Positions 46,776 through 60,032 of a DNA stretch of 64,000 nt are shown in pieces. A program made the position numbers and the translations under genes. The stretch is from the NCBI GenBank assembly GCA_020226215.1, contig CM035233.1, positions 51,359,751 to 51,423,750 on the forward strand. Direction: 5' to 3'. The notes beneath the pieces were generated by a model. That model ran no database searches and had not been told where the DNA came from. It saw nothing but the letters and a program-made list of their open reading frames with translations. Source of the stretch: Sindora glabra. Taxonomy: Eukaryota > Streptophyta > Magnoliopsida > Fabales > Fabaceae. Positions within the stretch are counted from its first letter, which is position 1; each line of letters starts with the position of its first letter.

Positions 46776-48267
46776 AAAATAGTAATTAAATTATTATATA
46801 TTCACATATAAAAATTAAAGAATGAATTTTAAATATAGAAAAAGATATAAAATATTTAAAATATATCAAATATTACTTGATAAGTGAAAGATATTTCTTT
46901 TAAAACTAAAGAGTTGGGTCTGCCTGAAATTTTCTATTTTTCAATAAGAAAATATATATGTTGGTAAGTGCACTCTATCATACACACTAATCATTAAACA
47001 CTAAATATTATTAATCACTAAACTCTTAAACCAAAAACTTTATTCATTAAACGCTAAAATCATAAGCACTAAATTCTAAGCTCTAAACACTATAAAGCTT
47101 TAAAACGTTAATTAATTTTGTTAAGGATATTTTGTCCAACAAAATGATAAGAAAACACATTCATTGTTTTAGTATAAAACATAATAGATATCATAAATTT
47201 TACTCTAAAAGTATAATTTTTTTTATGTAATCAATATTTTTTTTCTTTATGACACGTACGGGTCAATAAATGTACATGTAATTTCGTTATATTACAATCT
47301 CATCGAGAAAGAGATCCAACCTGCTGGCCCTTTAGTGTATAGTGTGGTATCTGGTGTTATTTTCTAAGTTTTACTTTAAGGTTTGAATTTGAAATTGTGT
47401 TAAATGAATTATTATTTTTATCATTTATAATAATATTACATAAATAAAAAATAAGATTCAAAATTAAATTTTAAATATAAATAAAAAATTTTCAAAATGG
47501 TAAATTAAATAAGTAAAACTTAATTTAATAAATATAGAAAAATTCAAATTCAGTTTCAGATTCTACATATAACATTTTTCTACCATTAAAAAGAACAAAA
47601 GAGAGAGGTCCAAGCTCGAAGCTCCTTGTTTTCTAATTTTTAACTTTAACAAGGAAAAGAAAAATGGAATCTCAGTTTCAATTTTATCAAAAGCTCTGCT
47701 GTTGTGACCATCTTTATGAATCCACGGAATTTCCCTTTGAATACGGTTTTTGTGGAATTCTACGTTACTGCTTCTAAAAGTACTAACATAAGACCCTTTT
47801 ATTTTGCATTAATTATTTTTATAACTAAAATTAAAAAATCATTATAATATGTTCATACAAATACATTTATTGTTGAAAACTTGAAATTATATATCAGTAG
47901 ATTTAAATATCTTATGCATTAAATTACAGCAATGTATTGATCTTCAAGGAAATATACCATTAGCTTTTTCTTTTTTTTGGCAAATTTGGTTTATAAAGTA
48001 TATTATTAGCTTATCGTAGTGCTAGAAAGTTTGAAAGACCAACTTAATTTTTTTTTTTAAAAAAAGTATGGATTTATTTTTACTTAACATTTTGAAATCG
48101 AAATCACTGATCATTACATTCTTTAAAGCATAGCAAAGAAATATATTTTACGTATAAAAAACCATAATTTAAATTTCTCAATAAAAAAACATTTTCCATC
48201 AACAGTGATAAAACCTTGAGAATATGGATTTTTGGTGGTAGACATCAAGAAGGATTAAGGATTATAG

Positions 48268-48298
<31 letters not shown>

Positions 48299-48579
48299 CA
48301 CGCATGTTATGGAGGCTTCTAGAAGCTATTAATGGACTTTGGTGATATTTTGTGAGGAAAATGAATAGAATCCAATTGGATGTAAAGTCTAATGCGAAGA
48401 AAATCATTTCTAGAATTTAAGCCCATGTGATCCAACAATCATATGATCAGGTTGGGCGAGATGGGTCAAACTTGTTTTGTTGTCCAGTCGAATATTGATC
48501 TTCAAATAGGAGACTTTGTAAAATGAAAACAAGGGTTTATGAGGAGTGTAGAAATGGAGAACTTTGTATAAATTTCATA
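46038..48579. other. Intergenic, no gene recognised
   Basis: AT-rich DNA with (TA)n runs at 46736-46772 and 48271-48298, and a block of 'cactaaa/ctctaaac' variants at 46975-47100. No coding frame is supported. Confidence 0.5.
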
Positions 48580-48950
48580 AATATGATTGTAATCACAATT
48601 ATCGTTATACATTTTTTAAGTTTGTGAATATTGCAAAATTAAAAAAGTGAATTGTAATCATTGTGACCGTGAAATTTTATTATTTCTTACAAAATATAAT
48701 AAAAATTATATAATCATTATTAATTATATTATTTAATAGTCATTCGTTTTAATTTAGTATAATAATATATTATATTAAATAAAATTTATTTGCAAGCAAA
48801 ATATTAAATTTGTGATCTTATATTTATTAAAAAAATTCATATATATATTCATGCGGCCATTGCAACCATAATAGTATGCAATATTATGATCCTTGCATCT
48901 ACCGCTATATTCCAATTGCAATGCGTGTTGCAGTTAGCAATTCAAAAATG
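48580..48950. repeat. Dispersed AT-rich repeat, copy 2
   Basis: It has the same layout as 41290-41720: 'gattgtaatcacaatta' at the left, 'aaatataataaaaattata' and 'atattatattaaataaaat' in the core, and 'attgcaatgcgtgttgcag' at the right. It lies about 280 bp upstream of the WOX leader. Confidence 0.5.
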
Positions 48951-49115
48951 TGTAAAAAATAACACCAAGTAAGTAATTAAACAAATCGATAAACTTGATC
49001 TAGCGATTTGTAAAAACAGTGTTTATGTAAGAATCCTTTCGCGGTGGTGATGAGATGAAGGGCTATCATGTAACTTCACTAGAATCAGTACCACCCTCAA
49101 CATTCTCAACCTCGT

Positions 49116-49123
49116 TATATAAA
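49116..49123 (+). promoter_or_regulatory. Probable TATA box of the WOX gene
   Basis: TATATAAA lies 103 bases before the start codon, preceded by a C-rich stretch. Confidence 0.6.
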
Positions 49124-49225
49124 CCCTCCCAAAGCAAGCTACTGTATTCCATGTACCTCTGATTTTTATATAATAAACCTAGGTTTCAGCTTCCACATTT
49201 TAACATTTTCTTCTTCTACATTGGA

Positions 49226-51475
49226 ATGGAAGATCAGCACCACCCAAACAGTCCCAGCAATGGCTCCGACAAGACCGAACCAGTCAGATCAAGATGGACT
49301 CCAAAACCTGAGCAAATCCTCATACTGGAATCCATCTTCAACAGTGGCATGGTTAACCCTCCAAAGGACGAAACCGTCCGAATAAGGAAGCTTCTCGAGA
49401 AATTCGGCTCCGTCGGCGACGCCAACGTCTTCTACTGGTTCCAGAACCGCCGCTCCCGATCTCGCCGCCGTCAGCGGCAGATGCAGGCCAGCCTTGAGCA
49501 GAGAAACCAGATTCAGCCTCAAGTTGGCGGTGCAATTCCCTATGAACACACCAGTACTTCTGCGCCGGCTATGGCGGGTTTTGGGCTGTCTTTTGCCAAT
49601 CATTCGACCCCGCCGCACATCATTGGCTCGTCTTCGGTGGGTGGCGGAGTTGGCGGCGGCCAGGATGGGGTGGATGATCCTTTTTCATTCTCTGCTCAAA
49701 TGGGTTTCCCAGAAATTATTGATCAAAGTTCGGTTGTGACATCTGGATTATACGCTCCTGATGCTTCAAGCTTCAGCTACCACTCCGGTAATTAATTTGC
49801 ATGGCTGCGTTTCTTGGATTTTTTTTTTTTTTTTAGGTTTAACTCTGAAAAATGAAAATTTTCCATCTATTTCACTATATTTTATGGATTTTTTTCTTTG
49901 ATTTCCATGAAAAATGGTTTTTTTTTTCCCTCTTTGCTTGTTGAGATGCCCACTTTACGCGCAGCTTGAAGCTCAAAATGAGCAAATAGAATCTAAAACT
50001 GTTTACTGAAGCCTTTGCAGTTTAATTAACATGTTTTTCTATGCAGAAATTCTTTTTTTTTTTTTGGCTAATTAGGTTTAGATGGCTAGACCGCTAGAGA
50101 ATAAAGGGGTAACTTTTAAATGATTTGACAATTCTTGTGTTTTGAGTTGCATGAAATCAAGTAGCACTTTCCCGGAAAAGCATGAGGCTACTTTCCGGTT
50201 GCAGTTTCTGTCCCTCCCTTTTATTCCCCCACCACTTCATTTTTTTGGGCTTCTTCCAAAATACTTTACAAAGGTCTGAAAACCCTAGAATTTATTTTTT
50301 GTTCTCAAGTTTTCAATTTTCCCCTCTTGGAAAATTGATTCCTACTTTCATAATACAGGCAATACAGCTTTCCGATATTCTAGTTGATAGGAACAATAAA
50401 TTAGATTCCATTATATTCATAACATATATTCATAACATATATAAACATAAACTTCATCTTTAATTACAAAGAGAGTTTCCCATATTAATTTCATTAACTG
50501 AAACATGAATTGAGAGTGAAAGCATTTTGATAAATGGAGATCATGATAAGTTCTGCCTTGTTTTTGTAAGACTAATATACGGGTGATTCACTAATTTTGC
50601 CTCTATTTATTGGGCTGGGATTTGGGCGCTGAATCAGGGTTCATCACAGTGTTTATCAATGGAGTTGCAAGTGAAGTTCCAAGGGGGCCAATGGACGTCA
50701 AGACAGTGTTTGGTCAAGATGTAACATTAGTTCATTCCTCTGGAGTGCCTGTCCCTACCAATGAGTTTGGTTTCTTGATGCAGAGCTTGCAGCATGGTGA
50801 AAGCTACTTTCTGGTATTTCTTATGCTAAACACAATTGCTATCGTCACTTATGAGAAAGAAATTTGGACTCCCTAATTTTCACAAGTGGGAGGCTAATGT
50901 GAGGATAACAATGCGCAACAAGATTTTTTTAATTTAGCGTATCTTTTTCTCCTTTATTCATTCTCCCTCTCGTGGCTCTCTATATCTTTTTATACAGATA
51001 ATTACATTACATAATCCCATGGTAATTACATTTCAATTAACATAATTAGGAGCAAATATGACCTTTGTGAAATAAGGTTATAAAACGTTTATGACGGCAA
51101 ATGGGAATTCAGAACCATGACAACAATAATAATGCACAGCCACCGCTTATATTGGTATTATGATCAATGGAGAGAAAAATAGAGGACAATTAGCTACTTA
51201 AAATATCAAAAATAGAAATGCAATCCTCAATTTATTTTCTTCTCCCCCCCCCCCCTTCCTTATTTCCTTACAAAACTATAGAGGTGAAGGGGAATTACCT
51301 AGCTAAGAAATTGTACGATTATCTCCCCACTTGAGCTCAATTCTTTTTAGAACAAAAAAATACTTAATTTCTTGCTCTAGCCTTAATTTCATTTCCATTG
51401 TTTCAAACAAACTATTGATCATGACTTTTGACCAAAATTCTTGAATCTTTGTCGCAGGTTTCAAAGCCAACATAA
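49226..51475 (+). CDS. WOX11: WUSCHEL-related homeobox transcription factor, WOX11/12 type
   Basis: A nuclear DNA-binding regulator; the WOX11/12 group promotes root founder-cell fate and adventitious root initiation. Three exons by GT-AG sites: 49226-49787, 50638-50813 and 51458-51475, giving 251 residues. The homeodomain spans about 21-83. It starts RSRWTPKPEQILILESIFN and ends in helix 3 with NVFYWFQNRRSRSRRR. After a Gly/Ser-rich linker, exon 2 encodes GFITVFINGVASEVPRG and the NEFGFLMQSLQHGESYF block, both typical of this group. The last exon is only 18 bases and adds VSKPT-stop, like the VSRQT end I recall for relatives. The canonical WUS box of the WUS clade was not seen. WOX11 and WOX12 cannot be separated here, so the symbol is provisional. 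Confidence 0.93.
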
Positions 51476-53159
51476 GCATGAAACATAAGCAGCTAGCTAG
51501 CAGCAATAATGGAGCCTCCCTTGATCATGTCAAAAATTCCAGTTTCCTCTGTCTGCTTCTTTTCCTTCGTTCACAAAGTTTTTTGCTCTTTTCCCGCATC
51601 ATTATGTGGTTCAAACTATAACTCCATTATGTGATTACAGAAGTTGATATCTATATCCCTCTTAGCAAATAAATATATTTATTTTGTATGTTCGTTACTA
51701 TTTATACCTATCAAAACTCTATATTTTGATCAAAACTAGCTGTATAACCTTCCATGTTTGACTCAATTCAATTCCTTTACTATATAGATGTATAATTTGG
51801 TAAATTACGCTTCACTTATTTGTAATTTTCTCGTTTTTCATTTAATTACTTATGTATAATTTTAAATATTGAAATTTATTCACTTATATTTTATACTATT
51901 TAACACTTTATTTATCTAAAACTTTTTTCATTCAAAATTTAATGGCAATTACATGCGTAAAACACATGTCTCCTTTATTTTCAATTTTTAAAAAATTAAA
52001 CTATATTTCAAAAGTAATTTATTGAAAAGTCTCTAACCTGGGTTTCAAAAGAAAGATCCTAAAGCCCATTTGTCATAACAATTCTGCATTCCTCTATGGG
52101 AAATAATTCTGCATTCTTGTGCTTGAATTTTAAATGAAAAATAGTTTAGGCAAGCAAAATATATGTTGGTGAATTTTAATATTTAAAATTATAAGTGAAT
52201 TAAGAGGAAAAAAATTACATGAGAGTAAAATTTACCTTAATACTAAATGAGTCTTTCAAACATTTTTCTCTTTTGTTCTTATTTTTTATTAAAAAATAGT
52301 TACCACATCAATTTTTATTAAAAAAATCGAAGCCTTTTCTTATATTATATGTCAATTTTTTACATGTTTGCTTTTAACAACAACAAAAAAACTAACATCT
52401 TTCCTTTCAAAAATTATTCATTTTTTATATTTTATGTCATTTTTAGTAAACAATCAATTTGAAATATTTGCATATTATTTTTTAATGAAGATTTCGATTT
52501 CTATGGCAAAATATTTATAATAAAAATGGAATAAACTTAACATCTTGTTAAAAATGTATATTTTAAGTTAAAAATTTTGAAAAAATTATAATTTTGTGTT
52601 TGACTATCTATTTGAGCCAAATCTTTTTATTATTTTTCATAACTTTTTAAGATGTATCCATGTGCAAATGGCTAAAGGCAATCCTACTTTCTAGGGACCA
52701 TGAAAAATAGTCATTTTCATAATTTTTTCCACTTTTTCTTTATCTCTTATTGTTATTCAATTGACCTTAGATTTCATTGCAAATATTTTTTCAAATATAT
52801 AATAGGCATCTAAAACTCAGATATAATGTCAAAAATTGTACAAATAAGATACAAAAAAAATTTAAAAACTTATATAAAATATGAAAGAGATGGAAGAAGT
52901 AAAAATTTGACAAATTGAAGTAAGAAAGATAGTTTTTATATTTTGAACTAATAGTCTTAAATAGTGCATTTGCTTAATGCTCAATTGTAGTTCAAGAAGC
53001 ATCGATACCTTACTAATGTATAATAGAGAATGATGAGTAAGATCTAGGGTTCTACGGTGAAAACTGGATAGAGATGGAGGTTGAGCTTAAAAATATATAA
53101 AAGGGAAACTACGTGTGATATTAAGGTAAACAAAATAAGATTTGTTTTATTTATAATGT
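51476..53159. other. WOX 3' flank and intergenic DNA
   Basis: No gene is seen. A 12-base C run at 51244-51255 lies just upstream, in WOX intron 2. The rest is AT-rich. Confidence 0.45.
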
Positions 53160-53545
53160 TAAAATATCAAGGCTTTCATAACTTTAAATGTTGATTATTT
53201 TACAAATCGATGTCAAAAATATGACAAGAAAAAAATGATGGTTTTTTCAAAAAAAATAGGCATGTAATGTATCTTAATGTTTTCAAAAATTTGACAACTT
53301 CTATGATTTTAAACATCAATTATTTTAGAAATCAACATCAAAATTTTTACGATTAAAAAAGATAATGGTATTTTTAAAAATCAACATTTAAAATTTTCTC
53401 ATATTTTAAAAAACATCATCACTCCTATAACTTTAAATAGCAATTATTTTAAGAACCAACATCCAATATTTTAACCTTTTTCAAATAAATTAATGATTGC
53501 CATACCATTAGACATCAATTAAATTTAAAATCGATGTATAAACTT
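53160..53545. repeat. Array of CACTA-like subterminal units
   Basis: About eight units such as 'caaatcgatgtcaaaaata', 'agaaatcaacatcaaaat' and 'aaaatcgatgtataaac' occur in both orientations, 30-60 bases apart. The style is that of CACTA subterminal arrays. A CACTA-like end ('tttgtagttgtggtg', about 54664-54678) lies 1.1 kb to the right. No transposase is seen between, so this may be a deleted element. Confidence 0.5.
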
Positions 53546-53575
53546 TTTATATTTTCCAACAAGATGTTTAATAAA

Positions 53576-54272
53576 GCTGCAAATAAATCGAATCAAGTTG
53601 GACATCTATATGCTTAAGCTTAAACTCATTAAAATAAATAAACTCAAATTTGAGTCAAATATCATTAACTTGAATAATTTGAACTTAGGTTTGAACTTAA
53701 CTCAAACATGAAATCAAATGAGTTTGTACAAGCTTATTTAAATAATATGTTATAAAGTTTCAATTTTTCATCAAACTTGAAGTTTTGAATTTGAGTTTGT
53801 GCTTGCTTATAATGAATATAACCTTAATAGTTTGTTACTTGACAAATATATCAGACAATAATTTTTTATCTTATTTTACTTATTAATATAATTTTTTCTA
53901 TGGTCATTAAATTTACTAAAAATATTTACACAATCATCACATAATACCAACAATTCCATTTAGTAAAAGCTAATTATTTCAAACAAAACATCATACCTAT
54001 TCTTGTATCTTCAACAATTACTAATGTGATCAAATTTTTTATATATTACATTATTTACATATAATATAAAAATAAAAATATTATTTTTTATTATTAAGCT
54101 CATTTAAGCTAATAAACAATTTGAATCGAGTAATATAAAACTCAAATTTGACTTATATATTAATTGAGTTCAACTTGTTTAAGCTCAATTTGTTTAGAGT
54201 CCAATACTAATCGAGCTTTTTGTAAGTTAATCTTGAACTGCTTGCAATTAATTTGATTCATTTACACCCCTA
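53576..54272. mobile_element. MITE-like element ending in TTTACACCCCTA
   Basis: The left GCTGCAAATAAATCGAATC and the inverted right GGGTGTAAATGAATCAAAT are imperfect inverted ends. Inside are repeated 'actcaaatttgag' and 'agctcaa' motifs, a pattern common in plant MITEs. The flanks (ATGTTTAA and ATGCTTGA) match at 6 of 8 bases, perhaps a decayed duplication. It lies inside the possible CACTA remnant described at 53160-53545. Confidence 0.55.
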
Positions 54273-55369
54273 ATGCTTGAAATAGCTTTAAACAATAATT
54301 GTATATAAAATATGAATCTTAAACTTTGTATTTTCTCATAATCTTATAAATGTTATATATTTAGACATTAACTAAGTAAAAAATTGAAATATTAAAGTTT
54401 GATTTTTTTTTACTAGACTTTCTATAAAATCTTAGATATTGGTCATGTATAAATCCAACAAACAACCTTTAAATATTATACATTTTGTCATTAGTTCAAT
54501 AAGAAACTAATCTATTAAGTGTTTTAATAATTTCAAAAATATCACCACATTCAACTAGATATCAAATATACATATAATTTATAATATTTTTATATAATTT
54601 AAAAAATATCATCATATCAAAATTAACATTAAGGTTAACTTTGACTAATTTGTATTTGCAATTTTGTAGTTGTGGTGTTTTATTTTTCTTTTTTTTTCCC
54701 TTTGAAAAAGGATTGAATAATCATATTCAAGAAAGATCACATGCCGGTATTCCTTTTTATCCTAAATAGATGGGAAGAAAAAAAAACAGAAAAAGAAAGA
54801 GAATATTCGAAATAGTGTTTGGTTGGAAACATATCTAACTTGTTTTGACTAATGTTGTCTATCTTTTTCCCATCCATTGCCAGATTGCCTGCTTATTCAC
54901 CAAAATATGGGACGGCTGCTATGTCTGAATCATTATACTCATAGAGCTAGCTAGCCCACTCCTTTCTTTCGACCATCAAAATTCATTGAATCTAATTAGT
55001 TCTTTAGTGTTATTTTATGGAACGATTGAGCAAATATATTTTAGTTATTATAGCACTGAAGGCCATATTTTTCCTCTTTTTTATTTGGGTGGAGGTGGAT
55101 TTAAACTTCTATTTCTCTTCCTATGAGATCATGTGTATACTCTATTAACAGATAAAGTAATTTTTTATTCCTATTTATGATTATAAATTATGGTCGCGAG
55201 TACTATAAAAGTAAGAATATATGGATGTTATGCTTGTAAAAAAAATTTCAATGAATTACACAAAAACAATGAATATTTCATAATTACTCATTTTATTTCA
55301 TTCAAAGAAAGGGAATCAAATTCTTTTTATTCACTTTATTAACAGTTAATATATTGAGGAGAAATTAAT
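54273..55369. other. Intergenic, no gene recognised
   Basis: Contains the possible CACTA-like end at about 54664-54678. No reading frame with a motif. Confidence 0.4.
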
Positions 55370-55735
55370 TTATATTTTATTATTATTAAAATAATTATTA
55401 TTTTTATTATTATATTATTATTGTACTAATTATTACTGTATTAAATTTTTATTATTTATAATTATATTTATTGTTCATTTATTTATTTATTATTATTAAC
55501 TAATATTATTACTTTTATCATTATTAATATTTTATTATTAATTTATTTTTCCACTTTTATTATTTATTACTATATAATTACTATTAATTATTTTACTATT
55601 AGCTATTGTATTATCTTTATTATTATAATTATTATTTTACTATTATTTTCTTATTAATATTATTATTTATATTATTCATATTTTATTTTATTATTTATTA
55701 ATAATATTATTTTTATTATTATTACTATTAGATAA
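55370..55735. repeat. Degenerate (TTA/ATT)n tract
   Basis: About 365 bp of nearly pure A and T made of TTATTATTA variants, with scattered C and G. Confidence 0.85.
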
Positions 55736-56009
55736 AAATTTATCGCTATGGATTATTGTTTTTATTTCTTCTCCTTGAAGATATTAAATCCAAAATTTAG
55801 AATAAGAGAATGGAAAAAAAAATCACCATTGCCTCATTTGGATAAAATGGATATGGGAAATAATATTTTTCTAAACCAAACGTATGCAAAAGAAATAAAA
55901 AAATATTTAATTCCCTTTCTCATTTCTAATTACTCTAACTATATGCACGTGTATATATTTGCATTTCTTATAAGAACATTCTATGTCTCTTTGATGCATC
56001 ATTAGGTTG

Positions 56010-56515
56010 AAAATAGATTAAATTATATTAGACTTTAATTTAAATAGGTTGGGCCTACTTTATAAATTGTTAGCTTTAATCTAGCTTATTAGTTTTTATT
56101 AGGCCAAAATTTGAGCTTGGTTTGACCTATTTAAAAATTTTAATCTAACTTATTAACTTATTTAAAAATTTACTTACCTCAATAATAAATCTTCAGGTAA
56201 GCTACCAGGCAAAGGCCTTCAAGTTAAAAAATAACCTAGTAATTAAATTTAGTCTATATTTATAATTGTATGTATTGAAATTATATTAATATTACATATT
56301 TATATTTTATAAATGAATATATTATATCATATTAATTATTAATTAAATTAGCTTGCGAAAAAAATCTAAAAAATAAATAAATTTAATCTATATATATAAA
56401 TAAATTTATTTATTAATTTTAACCCGATTTACTAAATAAAAAATTAGATTAAATTAAGTTGAAAATAAATTAAGTCATAGGACTGTTGGGTGTGACCTAA
56501 TTCACCCCTAGCTGA
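56010..56515. mobile_element. AT-rich MITE-like element ending in TTCACCCCTA
   Basis: Left 'aataggttgggcctactt' and right 'tgttgggtgtgacctaattc' frame a very AT-rich core with several 'tagattaaatta' copies. The end text is of the same kind as at 53576-54272. Boundaries are approximate and the identification is weak. Confidence 0.4.
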
Positions 56516-56765
56516 AGGAATTTTGCAAAGCACATCTGGTTCGCATTTACATGGAAACTAATCTAGCAGCAATCGCCGGCCGGCGAGTGAGCATCTATTC
56601 TCTTTTTTTTTTTTACATCTTATATAAAATTATATATTTTATTTGAAATATTTTCACTAATTTATAAATTTTATCCTTCCTAAAATGTTGAAATATATTT
56701 ATTCGCATTGATTCTCAATCTTAACTCCATCATTGTCCTGTCCAGCAGTATTATAACCTCAACGA

Positions 56766-57136
56766 CACTACAAGAATAAAAGAAGTTACAACAATCAAGG
56801 GAAATAAAAAATGTTGTAATAGCTGTTAAGCTCCGTTTATTTCATATGAAAAATTATTTCATCGAAAAGTATTTTTCATATGAAAATATCATTTATATAT
56901 AAATTAATGAAAGGATAATATGTTACTTACATTGATAACTAAAAAAAATGATATTTAAAATCTTAAAAATGGAGAAAAGTAATTTTTTTTTAAATAGGAA
57001 AAGTTATTTTCTCCAAACTCTTTATATTACCTTAAGTAAAATATTTTTCTTCATATTATTATTTTTATAATTATATTTTATGAAAAATGTTTTTCTATGA
57101 GACAAAAGATTAAAGTGTTTTTCTGTGGCAGTGTAA
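56766..57136. mobile_element. Small CACTA-like element with a second MITE inside
   Basis: It starts CACTACAAGAATAAAAG at 56766, a canonical CACTA terminus. A possible matching end, TTTTTCTGTGGCAGTG, is at 57121-57136. Between them 56830 to about 57112 looks like a separate MITE, with left CTCCGTTTATTTCATATG and right 'ttctatgagacaaaag'. I see no matching 3-bp flanks, so the outer boundaries are uncertain. Confidence 0.45.
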
Positions 57137-57139
57137 TTA

Positions 57140-60032
57140 CTTTGGCGATGTCTGCTGAAAAAAGATACCAAGTAAACTTTTGTATGGCCAAATTTTTTGT
57201 AAAGCTACACTAGGATTTGAATCTCAAGTGTTCATCAACTATATAAAATATTAATTTTTTGAAATTCATCTTTCATTTAATTAATTATTTTATTTAATTA
57301 CATAATTTTTTAACAAACTTTTTAATAATGAAGCATAGTAACCTTTTATATCATTTATCACATATAATTTAACTTATTTAATATGTTTAATTAAAATTGT
57401 ACATCTAATTGAATTTTATTAATTTTATAGTATGAAAGTTATGTAGAAAAAATGATATGATGAATCAATATTTAATTATAATATTATGATACTTGTTTAA
57501 CAAATTTATTAAAAAATTAGGTAATTAAATTGATTAATTAACTAAATAAATAATGAATATTGATTTTAAGATTTTACATAATAAAATCCTTCAATTTTAA
57601 GTATTTAAAATTCACAGAAATAAAATCTAACCACCTACGTTTAAATTTTCCCTTTTTTTTTTTTGGGTGTTATTTTCATATCTATGATTAACTTTGGACA
57701 CTCCTCAACCAGCCAAGCCATTTAAATGTTAAATATCATTTTCCTATTAAAAGTATCATCAAAACAAAGTTCAATTTCTAAAAAAAGAAAGGAAAAAAAA
57801 GTTTAATCGGTAGAAACTGATTTAATTTGCCCCTACAATGATATAATAATTTAATGACAAATTTCAGTCAAGAACATCTGAGAGATCACTTCCAAGCTCG
57901 CACTTCAATTTAACATCCAAAGTATCAAACCTATTATTAGAAGAACTGTTTGCTTACTAATAATATTATACTATCGAAAAATAAGAATTAAAACTGAATT
58001 CTGAATATAAATTAATTATTATTAAATATTAGATAGTATAATAAATTTATAAAATTTAATTTAATAAATATAAAAAAATTAATTTTAAATCAATTCAATA
58101 AATTAAAAAATTTAAAACTTAATTTTTGATATTATTTTCGCTGTGTGTGTATGTGTATGTATATATATATATATATATATATAGTTCGAAACTTTGATGG
58201 AAGTGCGTGGGTAGTAGGTGTGGATATCTTGCTGCAGCAGGATTGAGACTCCTACATATAATAATTGGTACAACTTGGTCCCCACACCGACCAAAATAAC
58301 CAATGTAAGTAAGACGAATGTTTGTTATAAGGTTCTTGGATTCTCTTCTAAGTTTTATAATAGTCTCAGAACATTAGTGGGCACGGTTACTTATAAATAC
58401 CATGTGACATTCATAAGTTCTATTGGTTGGCATGTCTATTAGCTAAAAGTATATAGTTGCATCCCCATGTTAGATTCTGTGTTTTAGATTTCATATTTTG
58501 GCTGTTATTTTTTCTATTGGGTTGGACTCTATAGAAATTGTCGATTAGGAAACAGGGTATCTATCCAACGTTGAGAAATCCGATGTGCATGTTAATGGAG
58601 CTCATGATTAATTTCAAGGGTTTCTGCATTTTAGAATGTCAAATATAATTCTTTGATGTGGTTTTCAAATTCGGTGTGAAGCTACATAATATTATTCGTA
58701 TTTAAATATAGATAATAAAAGAAATAAAATTCTAAAATTTTCATTGGATGTTATTACATTAACAAGGAAAATAATCTTTATCTATATAGAAAGAAGAACA
58801 TTTTAAATGATTTTTTTAAAAATTATTTATATACATTTTCTCATGTTACTCTAATTTGAGTCAAATTAATCCTTACTTTTAAAGGAGTACCATATTTTTT
58901 TTCCAAAAATTAAAATGATAATGGGTATCGTCACTCAAAATAGAAAAAATTAATAATTTTATTCTTAAATTTATAAAGTACTGATAAAATTATCTTTAAA
59001 TTATATAAAATTACAATTTCCTACATAAATGATAATTTATACATATGATATCATCTCTTCACATCTTCACATAAACAATTATTTTTAAATAATGTGATCG
59101 AGAGATGAAATTGTATATATGACTATTATTCAATAATAAAATCAAAATTTTATATAATTCATGAATAATTTTACTAATATCCTATAATTTTCGAATATAA
59201 CTATTAATTTTATCGTAAAACAGAATTGAAGTGGGCTCGCTGAAAAGAATAACAAACAGTTCTGGTGTGATGTAAAAGTTTAAGCCCAATAACAGTGCTA
59301 CATCACTCCAGCAAATTGGACTCTGAGTGAAGCATCTCAGTCCAATATTGGAGTTTGATTTCAAGTTCAACATAGTGCCAATATGTGGGATTGAACATTG
59401 AAGAGGTTCCGCAAGTCTTAGAATCCGAACTCCCGCATTAAGTCGGCGGACCAAACCGTTAAACTCATAAATTACAAATATTAGGATTCAGGCTTCCATT
59501 TTAACAATCCATAATTTTTATGAACCCATTCAACGAGGTTCGTGAGGGAGAAATTTTTCTTACTCTATTGTGAGAGATTATAAAGAGCACGTGATAATTC
59601 GATTAATCAATATCATTAAACATACCATTTCGTACTAATAAGTTACTTTGATTTGGTGCATGACACATATATCAGAATTTCTCCTTAAAGTTTACAGCAA
59701 TGTCGTAATGTAGACAAAGGTTTTATGGTGTTTCTGAAAACATCTGTTTCACGCGTCATAAGAGACATTTGACCAAACTTTCAATACCAAATAGGGTTGT
59801 TTTTGTTCTCTAGCACTTGTTCAGGTGCTTAATCCCTGGGCTGAACCAAATCTTCCAATCGGGTCCAACCCAATTCGTATGTACCCAAAATATGTGATAT
59901 TCAGAACTTTTTCATTTATTATTTATGTTATTCACATTATATTCGTGGTAAGGAACTTAACATTCCTTAAATAAGCTATGAAATTCGAATTTTGTGAATA
60001 AAAAAAAATAAAAACGCAGAAAAAGCTTATTC
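57140..60032. other. Intergenic, no gene recognised
   Basis: AT-rich DNA with a (TG)n/(TA)n run at 58141-58183. Two G- and C-richer stretches (58190-58660 and 59210-59460) have open frames of 74 and 90 codons but no recognisable motif. Confidence 0.4.

Noticed and set aside
49234..49739. Several overlapping frames on both strands over the first WOX exon
   Set aside because: They are shadows of a G- and C-rich coding exon whose own frame gives a perfect homeodomain.
58190..58442. 74-codon frame in a G- and C-richer stretch
   Set aside because: No motif, no splice-supported extension and no neighbour that gives it context.
59182..59454. 90-codon minus-strand frame
   Set aside because: Its composition looks protein-like in places but no domain is recognisable. 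It could be chance in a less AT-rich stretch.
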